From contig OW028574.1 in assembly GCA_932294295.1 (NCBI GenBank), positions 12,658,215 to 12,722,214 on the forward strand: 64,000 nt of DNA, written 5' to 3'. This DNA is from Alitta virens. Taxonomy: Eukaryota > Annelida > Polychaeta > Phyllodocida > Nereididae. Positions 34,820 through 45,574 of this stretch are shown piece after piece (position 1 is the first letter of the stretch; each line of letters opens with the position of its first letter). A model generated the notes under the pieces. That model ran no database searches, had not been told where the DNA came from, and was given only the letters and a program-made list of their open reading frames with translations. The position numbers were made by a program, and so were the translations under genes.

Positions 34820-37800
34820 CTTTTGTCTAGTGGAACAAAGACGAGGGTAATAGGAGTCTATCTACATGTCCCACATTAGATGCTATCAGCTAGATGTCTA
34901 CACAGAGACTGTAGATTATAGTTAAATATAGCCATTTGATTATTATACTCTTTTGATATTAATTTATGTGTAAATCTGTACTATCATACTTTGGTTTAAA
35001 TGTCTTAAATTTATCAAAATCAATTTGGAAACATTTAAAATTGTTAATAAAAGTGAAATAATACTTCAGAAGCATGCTTAAAATTACACCATTAAAATAT
35101 ATCTGAAAAAAAGAAATCCAAGAAAATGTTTTATAACTGAAGCTAAGATGTGTCCCCAAAATACATGCACAATTAAGTAAAACATGGAAGTAAAAACATT
35201 GTAAATTGATAAATGTTATAAAATAACAAGATAAAAGGGACGTATGTGTGCTTTTTTCAGAAATTGTCATGTTTCTTTAAAATACATATCTTGTCAAAAT
35301 GGCATGTTTTTGACTTTACTATAAACCGGAAGTAGTGCACAAAAACGTCCCTCCTTTCCTGTCATGTGACTCATTCTACGTCTCCTATTGGTTAATGTAT
35401 TCTATGGAATTTTCTACATCCTGGACTGGATATTGAAGTTAATATCTAGTAAATACAGTGAGATCTATGATGTTATATATATAATAAATGTAAATTCTAA
35501 AAACTCGTGCGAAAATGTTATATATGAATCGTGCAGGCCAAAAAGCTAGACCTAATTAGCCACCCAGGTATAAGGTAAGATAAGTAGGTGTTAAAAAATG
35601 GTATTTGGAAAAAAGTAAACGTGCTAATACGAGAGAGGTGTTTACCTTAAAATTGTATGAAGCCATGGGTTGTATGTAAAGCTGAAACTCAGCACATGGT
35701 CAGACATGCAAGAAATTGACAATAATGGTAATGTATTGAAAATGGTTTATTAATAACAATAGATCAAACTTCAAACCGTTACAAATAAAAGACAACTAGA
35801 GTATGACTCTGATGCATATAGTCCCCTATAGTCTGTCAAGTGGGTGATGAAACTGTCGAATGAATAAGCTTTTGTGGAACTATGGGTTTTTAAGGCTAAC
35901 TGTCACTGAGCTAATACGCCATGGGCTGGCCCAATCAAACAGCATAGTGTTCATCTATTTTAGACGCCGACACTCAACTAGAATTAACATTGATAAAGTA
36001 GTTCAAATTTGCAATAAATTTCTAAATTCTTCTTAAACAATCCACAATTTCTAAAATCTGAAAAGTATCTAGGTATACGGACCGAATAAGGTACTTGGTA
36101 AGGTGCGAAATGACACAGTAATGTGATCTATTAAAATGACAGCATAAAATCGGTGCATAAGACGAAACATTAGGGTTGAAATGAGTTTTGAAACTGTTTA
36201 TGCATATCGTCTATAACATATACAGTCACTGGTGGCGCCTCCAACGGCTGCGAGGCGAAGAACAAATACCAGTCTATTACGTAAGTCCAAGCAAGGTGGA
36301 ACACAGATGAGGGCTCTGCGTGAATCTCATCTCATGAACAATTGTCTGCAGTTCGAATAAATCTCTCTTTTTTGACTTTTTAATGGTGATTGGCCATGAG
36401 TCTGTGTGACGTCACAGATTGCATAGGTGACCAACCAATGAGAGAAAGCGTAGAGGGTCATGTGACCCTGCATGAGCACGTGGAAACGTCTGAGCAAATG
36501 CGTGTCAATCAAAATCACTTCTATTTACAAGGACAAATACATATTTACATATTCATGAACACCAGGCCTGCTGAGAGGCCTGCCTCAAAGTTGCACACTC
36601 ATATCCCTTCTCAATATTTACAAGTAACATACATCAATTATGTCCTTACTGGCGACACTCCAATAACAAAACTGAGTAAGATCTACATTCAAAATGTAAA
36701 ATGTGACATGAACAAATAACATCGAAGGCAAAGGACTAAAGTATATCTTGGCTTAAGTGTTAATTAGCAATTGATGAGACCTTGAAATGCACATGACCTA
36801 TATTCATTAATTATAGTCTAATTTGACAAGACTCTTCTTTAATTTTACGAACACGTGTGAAGATGAAACACTAAAATGTCATAATTACAGGCTACATGTG
36901 TAGGTACCAAAAATAGAAACAGTTACATGAAGTGACATGTTACGAATAAACTGATAATTGTCAGCTATAAGTGGCGATTGAGGTATAATTAAGTATTGTT
37001 AATGATTGTACAACATGACATGGATGATAATAACATCATATAAATAGGAGATTGAGCATAAACGTCATCATAATTTGCTTATCTCATTAAAAAAACCACC
37101 TTACCAAGTATACTGTCCTGGGCTTCGTGGTGGGCAAGGAATGAAAAAGAGTTTTAGAGCAATTCAGAGTTGGGTGACAACCATGACGTCATTGAACAAC
37201 TTTTGGTGACGTCATCACTTGTTGTGATCAGGTGGACCCTGGAAGGGTTAGTTCCAGTAATGGGGAATGTTATGTATTTTTTTTGTATTTTTTTTTGTGG
37301 CTCTAGAAGGCTTTTACAGCCGGTGTGGAGGAAACCGTGGGAGTATGTTGCCTACTTCGCCCCCTAGAAGGGGGTAAATTACACCCCATACTCCGTGAAT
37401 TGGGGGTACCAAAGCGTTATGTCTAGGGGATGAGGATTAACGAACGAGTTATATAATATATAGCATTTCATCCTCTTAAGGAGAAGTTTTAGGTTAAGCT
37501 TGAAGCGCTCTGTGACACTGAGCCGAACACCTTCAGTAGGAGAGAAACTTGCACTTTCGAAAGTGATTATGCATGGGAAAACATTATGTGAATATCTCCC
37601 TGGGGAAAGTTGTAAGAAAAACAAAGGAAAATGTGTATGGAAAATAAGCATAAAACCTAGACGAGCTGAAAAAAAGGTCACTATTGAAAGCTATGAAAAG
37701 AGAAAAGAGAAATTCCACGGCGTGTGTAGGTAATAATTGTCAAAAAGATGAAAAAGTAAAAAAAAATATGCAAAGCAATTAATGAAAACCATAGCGAAAC

Positions 37801-38770
37801 ACTACTGACCTTTTGTCTCAAGCAGCCTCGGTTCATTTTACACAAAAGAGGAAGACAAGAATTATCAGTCAGAGCAACAATGGCGTCCTTGGAGATGACT
37901 GCATCTCTCAAAGATTCAAATTAATTTCAAATTGATTAAATATCGGTGTCGCCATCTCTCGTCTACTGACTGAATCATGATGTCCCTGGAGCATCTGTCG
38001 GTGCAAGCTGTGGCCACTCGCACCGGCGGGAGTAAGGTTGGTGCTGAATACAGCAGTGCCACATGCGGTACACACCAGAACTAAATCTTTAAAGAGTCTT
38101 AAGTGCCATAAAAAGGGAGGCGTTTCACCCCACCAGAAGTCACATGAGTTACGCAATAAAGAACCACTTGCCTTAAAACTACACCCTGTTACACAATTAA
38201 CAATAATACATATGAACCTATAAATATTCCTTCAATTGCTTTAAATATCTTAGACATCACAGTCCACACTCTATTCAGAAACTAGCAGCTGACAGACAGT
38301 GGTTCAGGGTCATGTGTCCTGGTGAAGGTGCTTTGTCTTCCACAGAATTCTAAGTCCCCGAATTTCTTAACAGTTATTGGGAGAAGGGTTGGTAAGTGAT
38401 TGTGAAAATTGAGACAAAAAACAGAATTAAGAAGAAGAAAATTGCCTAATATATTGGATGTTTTAAATCAACGTTACAAGGACAAGAGCTGGAGAGAACG
38501 GGTATGGGAGGCCTGGTAATTAAAGGGCCCAATTACACTACGGTAATTAATGACTATAATTAAAGGTGAGTGGCAACATTCAATATGTTATTCATATGCC
38601 TTATGTCTGATATACGTCTCATGTTACTTTCTCTATCGTTCAATGGTTGTATGAAGGCAGCTCGGAAGTCTAGTGCAATGTTAGTAAAACTAATCACACG
38701 ACTAGTTGGTGGTGGTGGCTGTTGTTGCTGTTATTGTTGTTGGTATTATTCAAGGAGGAGGTTTTAAAAG
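34820..38770. other. Intergenic or 3' flank of the channel gene
   Basis: Short frames of 60-110 codons, none with domains. Contains CRE octamers at 36407-36414, 37184-37191 and 37207-37214. No minus-strand AATAAA was found close below the channel stop codon, so the mRNA end is unknown. Confidence 0.4.
37184..37214. promoter_or_regulatory. Paired CRE palindromes
   Basis: Two TGACGTCA octamers start 23 bp apart (37184 and 37207), about two helical turns. Confidence 0.35.
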
Positions 38771-38779
38771 AGCTCTAGC

Positions 38780-38826
38780 GCCATCTAGGGGGATTTAAAG
38801 GGCTTGCTGCTGGCGCCATCTGGTGG
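38780..38826 (-). promoter_or_regulatory. Tandem CTCF-like motifs beyond the channel gene 3' end
   Basis: GCCATCTGGTGG (38815-38826) fits the reverse complement of the CTCF core (CCASYAGRKGGC) at every position. GCCATCTAGGGG (38780-38791) fits with one mismatch. Both share a GCGCCATCT context, point the same way and are 35 bp apart, about 190 bp below the channel stop codon. CTCF is known widely in bilaterian animals; binding here is inferred. Confidence 0.4.
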
Positions 38827-39014
38827 GTTTTTTGCATTGATCAGCTCATCGCTTTGAAATTGACTTGGATTGAGCCGATTTGTGGATTGGATTATTGCGG
38901 AAGAGAATGGCGCCTGCTTTCCGAGACTGACTCCAGCTCAGGTCACATGAAGACGCTGATACATGAGTGCACAAATTATGGCAGATCGGTCAGTTTGAGG
39001 CGATGTGCCACTGT

Positions 39015-40412
39015 TTATGCACTGATATATCCTCTTCCACTTTCATGCCTGTAGAAATTGTTGAAGTTCGCCACCACAACCGGCACGGGCAGGGCAATGG
39101 TCAGAACCCCAGCAATTACACACAGGGCACCAACGAGTTTCCCCCACACCCCCACAGGGGTCACGTCCCCATAGCCCACCGTTGTCATGGTAACAATGGC
39201 CCACCAGAAAGCCCCAGGTATACTATTCAACTGAGAATCTTCCTCGCCAGCCTCTGCATAGTACGCGGCTGAGGAAAATATCACCATTGCAACAATAAGG
39301 AAAAAGAAAAACATGCCCAACTCTCGCATGCTGGTCTTAATTGTTAGTCCTAATATGCGTAACCCCTGTGAATGCTTTGAGAGCTTGAAAATACGGAAGA
39401 CTCGGAGAACTCGAATGAAAATAAAGGATCCTCCCTTTTTGGCTTGCTCGCAGTGACCATGAGCGGTCGTTAGTTGGGTAAGCAGGATGATGAAATAGGG
39501 CAGGATGGCCATCAAGTCAAATATGTTCATAATGTTTTTTATAAAAGTTAACTTGGAAGGGCAGCTGACACCCCGTAGTATAAACTCTATAGTGAACCAA
39601 ATGACACAAACTGTCTCTACAATGAAGAAGGGATCGGCGCGGTTCGGTACCAATTGCCATGTGAGGCCACTATCATCACTGACATTGGCACACATACTGC
39701 GCTCGAAGCTGGGGAGGGTCTCCATACAGAAGTTCACAATAGACACGAGGATACAGCTGACTGAGACGATTGCGAACACCTTTGCAGGCCGGCTGCTGTC
39801 CGGCTCCTCAACAAGTAACCAAAGTTTCTTCTGTACCTCGTTTTTTGGCAAAGGTTTTACCTCGTCCATGATGAAGCCCTCCTTCTCCTTGTAGTCTCGG
39901 ATCGTCTCCTCTCCGATCTGGTAGAACTGCAGCTCTTCCAGGAAAATGTCTTCGGGGACCTCGATCGGCCGCCGCAGCCGCCCGCCGCTCTGGTAGTAGT
40001 AGAGAATGGCCTGGAACGACGGGCGGTGGCGGTCGATGAAGAACTCGTTGCGCCGGGCATCCCAGAAGGCCTTGCGCTTGAGCGGATCTCCCAGAAGCGT
40101 TTCCGGGAAGCGGTTGAGGGTCCTCAGCTGGGTCTCATAACGCTGGCCCGACACGTTGATGATGACTCGCTGACATCCGGCCTTGGCGCAGTCGTGCGGC
40201 TGGTCCAGGGGCTCGTGAGGGGCCAGTTCGAAGCCATGGGTGCCCACATTCTCGTACTTGCTGCCACGAGAGGACAAGGAAAATCGACCATTAGTCAAAT
40301 AATACAGAGGCACCAAGCCCCCGTCGGGAGCCGCTAAGGACTTTCGGCTACTTGGCTGCCAGACTACAGTGTTCATACTCCTAAATACCTGTATCCTAAT
40401 TGCCAAAAACAT
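39015..40412 (-). CDS. Shaker-type (Kv1) voltage-gated potassium channel alpha subunit
   Basis: 465 codons in one uninterrupted exon; expected to form tetrameric delayed-rectifier or A-type K+ channels in the plasma membrane. Domains: T1 tetramerisation, residues about 82-180 ([34 protein letters not shown]); S1 210-231; an NVS glycosylation site at 243; S2 260-280 with E266, F273 and E276; S3 289-312 with D299; S4 329-346; S5 364-386; pore helix and filter 399-416 ending TVGYGD (411-416); S6 with PVP at 442-444. These are Kv1 rather than Kv2-4 signatures. In S4, aligned by the IFK block, Shaker R362 is I331 and K380 is Q349, while R334, R337, R340, K343 and K346 remain. The protein ends 11 residues after NFNNFY (GRGYISA), with no PDZ-binding tail. 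The start is uncertain: M1 or M13, where CAG-GTATTT between them could be a splice donor. A further 3' exon cannot be excluded. No N-terminal inactivation ball is evident. Confidence 0.95.
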   Translation of the reverse strand: [465 protein letters not shown]

Positions 40413-40477
40413 GGAGACAATTACAAAGCAAGCTCGGTGCTGGCGTCATAACATCCTAAGTGAAGCTAAGTGCTGCG

Positions 40478-40525
40478 GTGCTGCAGCAGCACAGAGCCAG
40501 CAGCAGCAAGCAGCAGCAGCACCCA
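40478..40525. repeat. CAG/CTG-rich tract just upstream of the channel start
   Basis: (CAGCAG...) blocks on the plus strand, i.e. CTG-rich in the channel's 5' untranslated region, about 70-110 bp before the start codon. Interrupted, so probably stable. Confidence 0.8.
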
Positions 40526-40649
40526 GGAGTGCGAGTTGCCATGTGACGCTGGCAGCTGCTGGAACAGACCGCCAGTTCAGTTGACGAGCGCGGGCGAGCT
40601 GCTTTGGGAGCCGGGCAGCCAACTCACACACGCGCTGGTCACTGTAGGC

Positions 40650-40678
40650 CATTGGCCATGCGGCAGCTGATGACGTCA
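40650..40678 (-). promoter_or_regulatory. Putative channel promoter elements: CRE and CCAAT box
   Basis: TGACGTCA at 40671-40678, then on the minus strand GGCCAATGG at about 40657-40649, 240-270 bp before the channel ATG. The local sequence is CpG-richer than the surrounding DNA. The arrangement suits a cAMP/Ca-responsive neuronal promoter, but the transcription start is not visible. Confidence 0.45.
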
Positions 40679-40768
40679 CACACAGCGTCCTTCTCTCCCC
40701 TCTCTCTCACACCTTAGCATTGATGGCCAATTGGACGCTGCGCTGATTCTGTCTCATGCTCCTGATTG

Positions 40769-40816
40769 CTGCTGCTGCTGCTGCTGCTGCTGATGCTGCT
40801 GATGCTGTTGCTGCAG
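40769..40816. repeat. CTG trinucleotide tract upstream of the channel gene
   Basis: (GCT)8 followed by GATGCTGCTGATGCTGTTGCTGC. About 360-400 bp upstream of the channel ATG. Confidence 0.9.
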
Positions 40817-40991
40817 GAAGGGGATGCAGGATGGGGTAATAGAAAGGATGACGGGTGCAGGAAGGGCTACTTCTAATTGCCCCATCAGCCAGGGTGAGAC
40901 TACTTAAGGGGCATCTGCAAGTCAACGTGCTTACTGTCTAAAGGGACACTGCAAAAATACATAAGTGCATCATCTACTGGCTATGTGTTAA

Positions 40992-41056
40992 ATGTGCTAT
41001 TATGTGCTATCAAGGTCACTATCAATGTGCTATTAAATGTGCTATGAATGTGCTAT
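40992..41056. repeat. Cluster of five ATGTGCTAT motifs
   Basis: Exact ATGTGCTAT at 40992, 41002, 41025, 41037 and 41048, with a partial ATGTGCTTT near 41070. Irregular spacing of 10-23 bp. Lies about 600 bp upstream of the channel ATG. Confidence 0.8.
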
Positions 41057-41089
41057 AATCTAGATGGAAATGTGCTTTTGTGCTTTAAC

Positions 41090-42040
41090 TACAGCATGGT
41101 GTAAAAGTACTAGGTTCTACTGGTCCGCATGACCATGCTGGTATGTGCTTAATGAGGGCTTAATTGAATAATTAGGTCATTGCATAACTGTGTAATTGGG
41201 TCATGAAGCATCATCATCCGCAGCCATGCACTAATCATCCCACTCAGCCTCTGGTTTTGGCCAATGCAGATTGAGAAAAGAGATGAATATAATATACTGC
41301 TTCAATAAGTGGAATTCAAAGAGATATGAAATACTTTAGAAAGTGAAAAAAAAAAAAAGAGATGGGAATATTTTTGAATATATACTTGAAATGCAAAAAA
41401 GATTGAAAAAGAACAATTTAGTAAAGATATACGTACGCTGCCTGAAGATTGGTAAGCGTTTATTACTTAGATAAAAACATAGACAAGTTGGAAAACGAAT
41501 ATATGCTTTCCAATAATGTATAGGAATTTGGAAGTAGAAGTAGGGATGCAATCTTCATGGCCTGAGACAGATGCTAAACCAATTTAGTTCATTTCCATAT
41601 TCTTGACTTTAATGACACGCTACTGTCCTTGAATTTTTACCTAGTACTGAGTAGGATGTCACATCTTAGGGTCTATTGCATAGGGTGCACGTGGGGGTGG
41701 GCTAAAGGGGATCATCGATTCGAATTTGGGACTCGGGTGAAATGTGTACATCTCTTTTACTTCTGGACTCATGGGACACGGTGACAGATGGGTGCTATGC
41801 AGTTTATGTAAGACGTAATTTTGGAAATAAGGGCAATAATTTTTGGACCCAAGAAAAACTGGTCCACTACAGAGGACCCACATGGGACCCATAGATTGGC
41901 CCAGGGATGTAATTGAGTTTGTTTATAAAGTCTCCTACTGACCAAAATTGCAAGTTTGTCTCTCATTAGAGCATAACATAGTAGGTGTTACCTCAGTACA
42001 CAATGTTGAGGCAATGTTGGGGGCGGGGGGTGACAAACAT
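41090..42040. other. Intergenic, no gene recognised
   Basis: No coding signal. A run at about 41347-41358. Confidence 0.4.
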
Positions 42041-42046
42041 TGCTTT

Positions 42047-42075
42047 TGCTGCTGCTGCTGCTGCTGCTGCTGCTG
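42047..42075. repeat. CTG trinucleotide repeat, ~9 units
   Basis: Pure (TGC/CTG)n run. Confidence 0.95.
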
Positions 42076-42255
42076 AGGCAGGGCAGCAACTGTATCTTGC
42101 ATCATTCATGGCACATTAGGTTCTGCAAATCCCTGCATGATGAGAAATGATGGGGATGCCATGCAATGGCCAGAATTTGCTTCTGAAATGTACACCAGGG
42201 CGAAAGGTCATGGGAGATGCTGCATTACTCATTTTGATTACATATAATCTGAGTT

Positions 42256-42268
42256 GGGGGGGGGGGGG
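42256..42268. repeat. 13-base G homopolymer
   Basis: Uninterrupted G run followed by TGGAGAGGGGG. Confidence 0.95.
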
Positions 42269-42279
42269 TGGAGAGGGGG

Positions 42280-43631
42280 TGTTCTACTTTTGCTAAATTC
42301 TACCAAAGGAAAGCACGTTCACTCAGTAGGGTTAGGGTGCAGTGAACTATTAACACACAACACTATGATACAGATATTGGCAAATATAGAATATAGAAAG
42401 ATAACGAATTCAAATAATATCTTAGCCATTCAATATCATTAATAATAATTTACATTATCAATAGCAAATATGAAAAAAATATTCATAGAAATAATATGAT
42501 TGAAAAATTGTAAAAATTTCTTTACTATCATCTACTTACTATATATGATAGAAGTAATTTATCTTACTGACATGCCCTTATAAATATGTTAACAGTACAA
42601 AAATATACTGATCTACCTAAAAATAGATGGAATTTGGGTGCTATATATAGTAACTTAAAAATAAAAAGGAAATTGCATGCACAAACAGAATATCATGAAG
42701 TATAAAAGGTAAACTCAGTTACAGAATTGAATTACAAAAAAGGCAGTGATAATACAGATTAAAAAGAGATAATGAATTGTTTGTAAAATTCCTATAGAGA
42801 GATAAACACCCTCCTTACTCTCCGCTAGGCGGCTGCCTGTCTTGCTGTCCTGATTGTTTGCTAATTGAAAATGACCAGAAATTTGCCAGTTTTGTTATTT
42901 CAGACAGTGTAAGGAGAGAAAACAAACAAGAGATAGAAAAAGATCTTGGCATAAACTGTAAGAAAATAAAATGCATGAAGATGAAACAGTAAAAGGGCCA
43001 AGTTGTCCTGCTTCAACGCTAGGCGTCGCTCTAGGCCGTCCGTCCGAGTGGCCCCCTAGCGTTTTTTAACGGCAACATCAATGGAAAACGAGTCATTCTT
43101 ACAACAAACATTTAACAAAAATGCTGAAAAAGGGATAATTAAAGGAGTTACAACACCAAGCAGAACAATAGTAAATTAGTACAAAATATTAAACATTTGA
43201 CTTCAAAAGTATTTACAGTAAAAGTAACAGACGTTCACCAGCACAATATTAATTTTCAAAATTATTCATTTTTGGAGTACAACATACCACTACATTGTAT
43301 TACACTACAACATTGGAGGAGAGTCTGTTTCAGGTTTTTTGGATGTCTCTTTGTGTATAAATTGAGTTGGTGTTTCTAGCCAAGGGTTAGACTACAGAAT
43401 ATAAAAGGAGGAGGAGGAAAATATACAAAGAAATTATGCACGATAATTTGTAGTTAGCATAGAGAGGAACGGCCCTTAACCACCTTTTATTTATGCGTTG
43501 AGAATAATATCGAATTCCTGGGAGATGTTGACCTAGTTCTCTGTGTTGCAAAAAGATAAACAGTAAAAATAAAAATTGTCATTAGTGCAGAGTATAACAA
43601 AAGAAAGTAGCAGCGAAAGCCTTATATATAT
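42280..43631. other. Intergenic, AT-rich
   Basis: No coding signal. A 9-bp inverted repeat AACGCTAGG (43015-43023) / CCTAGCGTT (43055-43063) lies in a GC-rich patch at 43005-43075, with a related CCGCTAGGCGG at about 42821. Confidence 0.4.
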
Positions 43632-43706
43632 ACTATAGTGTCTTTACTATAGTGTTTAACTCTAGCTTATTACTATAGTGTAACTATAGTGTTCAATACT
43701 ATAGTG
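43632..43706. repeat. Cluster of five palindromic ACTATAGTG motifs
   Basis: ACTATAGTG starts at 43632, 43646, 43672, 43683 and 43698, nearly always followed by T. The core ACTATAGT is its own reverse complement. Spacing is irregular, unlike a simple tandem repeat. Confidence 0.8.
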
Positions 43707-43831
43707 TTTCAATATTATATATTGTTAATATTTCTACAGTTGGGGCGCATCTTCCTGTGATCCGAACTAAGGTAATTTTTCCAAAAATATTATCTATTTA
43801 ATTTTCTATAAATAGCTATTCTGATTCCTCG

Positions 43832-44092
43832 TGTGACAAACTTTTGCGAAATGTGATAAACAGACTACAGTGTGACAAACCCACGGCAATGTGACAAACT
43901 GTGATAAACCAACGTTGACTGTAGTGTGACAAACCTACAACGATGTGACAAACCTTCATTAAGGTTTTATAACCTATCTCTAGTACTGTAATGGACCTTA
44001 ACCTGTTAACTGACTTATGTAACTCGTCATCAAAACTTCTAGGATGAACTGAAAAATCGAAGGTGTGACAAATAACCTCGATGTGTGACAAA
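43832..44092. repeat. Cluster of TGTGACAAA motifs
   Basis: Seven exact TGTGACAAA (43832, 43871, 43890, 43925, 43944, 44064, 44084) and two TGTGATAAA (43852, 43900) within 261 bp, all in the same orientation. The 113-codon minus-strand frame that spans it is a by-product of the repetition. Confidence 0.85.
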
Positions 44093-44109
44093 TCAACAAG
44101 TATGCGATC

Positions 44110-44985
44110 AACCCTACTTGAGGCTTTTCTACCTGTAATCCATTGACAATAAAACAAACAGTTCCTTCAGTTCCCAATAACCATGGGAACAAGGCAACCT
44201 GTAATTCTAACAACGTGTCTGAGATCTAGAAATAGAATTAAGAGAGGTTTCAAGACAAAGGCAAACCCATTATGCCAAATGCTTAGACATCTACCAATTT
44301 GTACCAGCATACCAAGGACCTTCGGCTTGTCAACCGAGTTAATGCACGAGCTGCAATGAATTCTAATGGACGACATTAACAAATGAACTCGCCCATTGGG
44401 AGTGTTCTTAGACCTACGCAAAACAGAAACCACAAAAAAAGAAGGAAACTGCGCAACTGCTGTCTTGAGTTTTTTGTATTATCTCTACACATTCTGATCA
44501 CCGAAATATGTGTTCAGAAATACAATGTTGTATTGGATTGTATTGTGGTGTGTCAGATTCTTTTGGTTTATTTTAGAAATATCTAGGTCATTTACATGTA
44601 ATTGGTGTTATAGAGCATTCAATCAAACTGACTACATTTCAGACATGAGATTTATGGAATTTTTCATGTGATGTCATCTGCTGTAATAAGAAACTCTGGC
44701 CAATCCCTAAGTTTCTTGCTTGCCCAAATAATTGTTGATTCCAGGGAGGGTCTTAAAACTTTAATGTTAACGAATGTATTAGATATAGAATTCCACAAAC
44801 TTTCAATACTACACTAAACTTTTTAAAAGACAAAATTCTCACCCACAGCTTCAGACAATTTTCCAAAATTACTAAAAAAAACATTTCCTGGAGTCATACA
44901 GCGATATATGTACCATAATAAATTGCTTTATCTGCCAAACATAATTTGTTCTTAACACATTCTATAGTTATTTGAGCACCAGTAC
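44110..44985. other. Intergenic, no gene recognised
   Basis: No domain-bearing frame. Confidence 0.4.
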
Positions 44986-45182
44986 ATAATCACCCTCATC
45001 CCATTTTCTCCATTTCATATCACTCATCTCATCTCCCATTTCATTGGTGGCCCCTCATAAGCGCTAGCTCTGCTGGCTTGAGGGGTCTCCATCATAATTG
45101 CATCTTCTTATTTCATTTATATATTCTAAAATGTGTTATTTATAAATTATGAAAATAAATTGATCTAAATCTAAAAAAAAAA
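44986..45182 (+). mobile_element. Retroelement 3' end with hairpin and poly(A)
   Basis: CCCCTCA (45051-45057) pairs with TGAGGGG (45079-45085), then AT-rich sequence with AAAATAAATT (about 45151) and an A run (45172-45182) ending a plus-strand retrocopy-like unit. The combination resembles the 3' tail of a LINE or SINE. No coding part is recognisable upstream. Confidence 0.4.
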
Positions 45183-45423
45183 ATCTATTGCAGCAAGTTT
45201 TATTCATATCAATTTAATTGCCCTCTCCTCACCCACTAGTTCTCAGCTTGGCTCGAGTCTACACTTGCATACATCACATGGTCAGTTGTGGTGGGTTTCT
45301 TGGACCCCATTGCAGTCAGTTTGATTGAACAAGCAGTTATAACATCTAGTCATACCTGTGTGCCTGTGTTTTATGTTTTTCATTGACATGTTTTTCTAGG
45401 TAAGAATAAATATCAGATGAGCC

Positions 45424-45490
45424 TTTTATCAAGGTAAGTGCTCATTCACTTTTATCAAGGTAAGTGCTCATTCATTCATTCATTCATTTG

Positions 45491-45524
<34 letters not shown>

Positions 45525-45572
45525 CATTTGTTGATTCATTGATTGATTCATTCATTTGTTCATTCATTCATT
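45424..45572. repeat. 25-bp duplication followed by GATT/CATT microsatellite
   Basis: TTTTATCAAGGTAAGTGCTCATTCA occurs twice (about 45424 and 45453) and runs into (CATT)n, (GATT)n and (CATT)n tracts to 45572. The frame through it is a repeat artefact. Confidence 0.9.
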
Positions 45573-45574
45573 CA

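Noticed and set aside
39505..40337. Plus-strand frames of 103 and 129 codons opposite the channel gene
   Set aside because: Antisense shadows of the channel's coding sequence, with no recognisable domain.
43816..44157. 113-codon minus-strand frame
   Set aside because: Created by the TGTGACAAA motif cluster (repeating VCHIVVGLSH-like text); no family resemblance.
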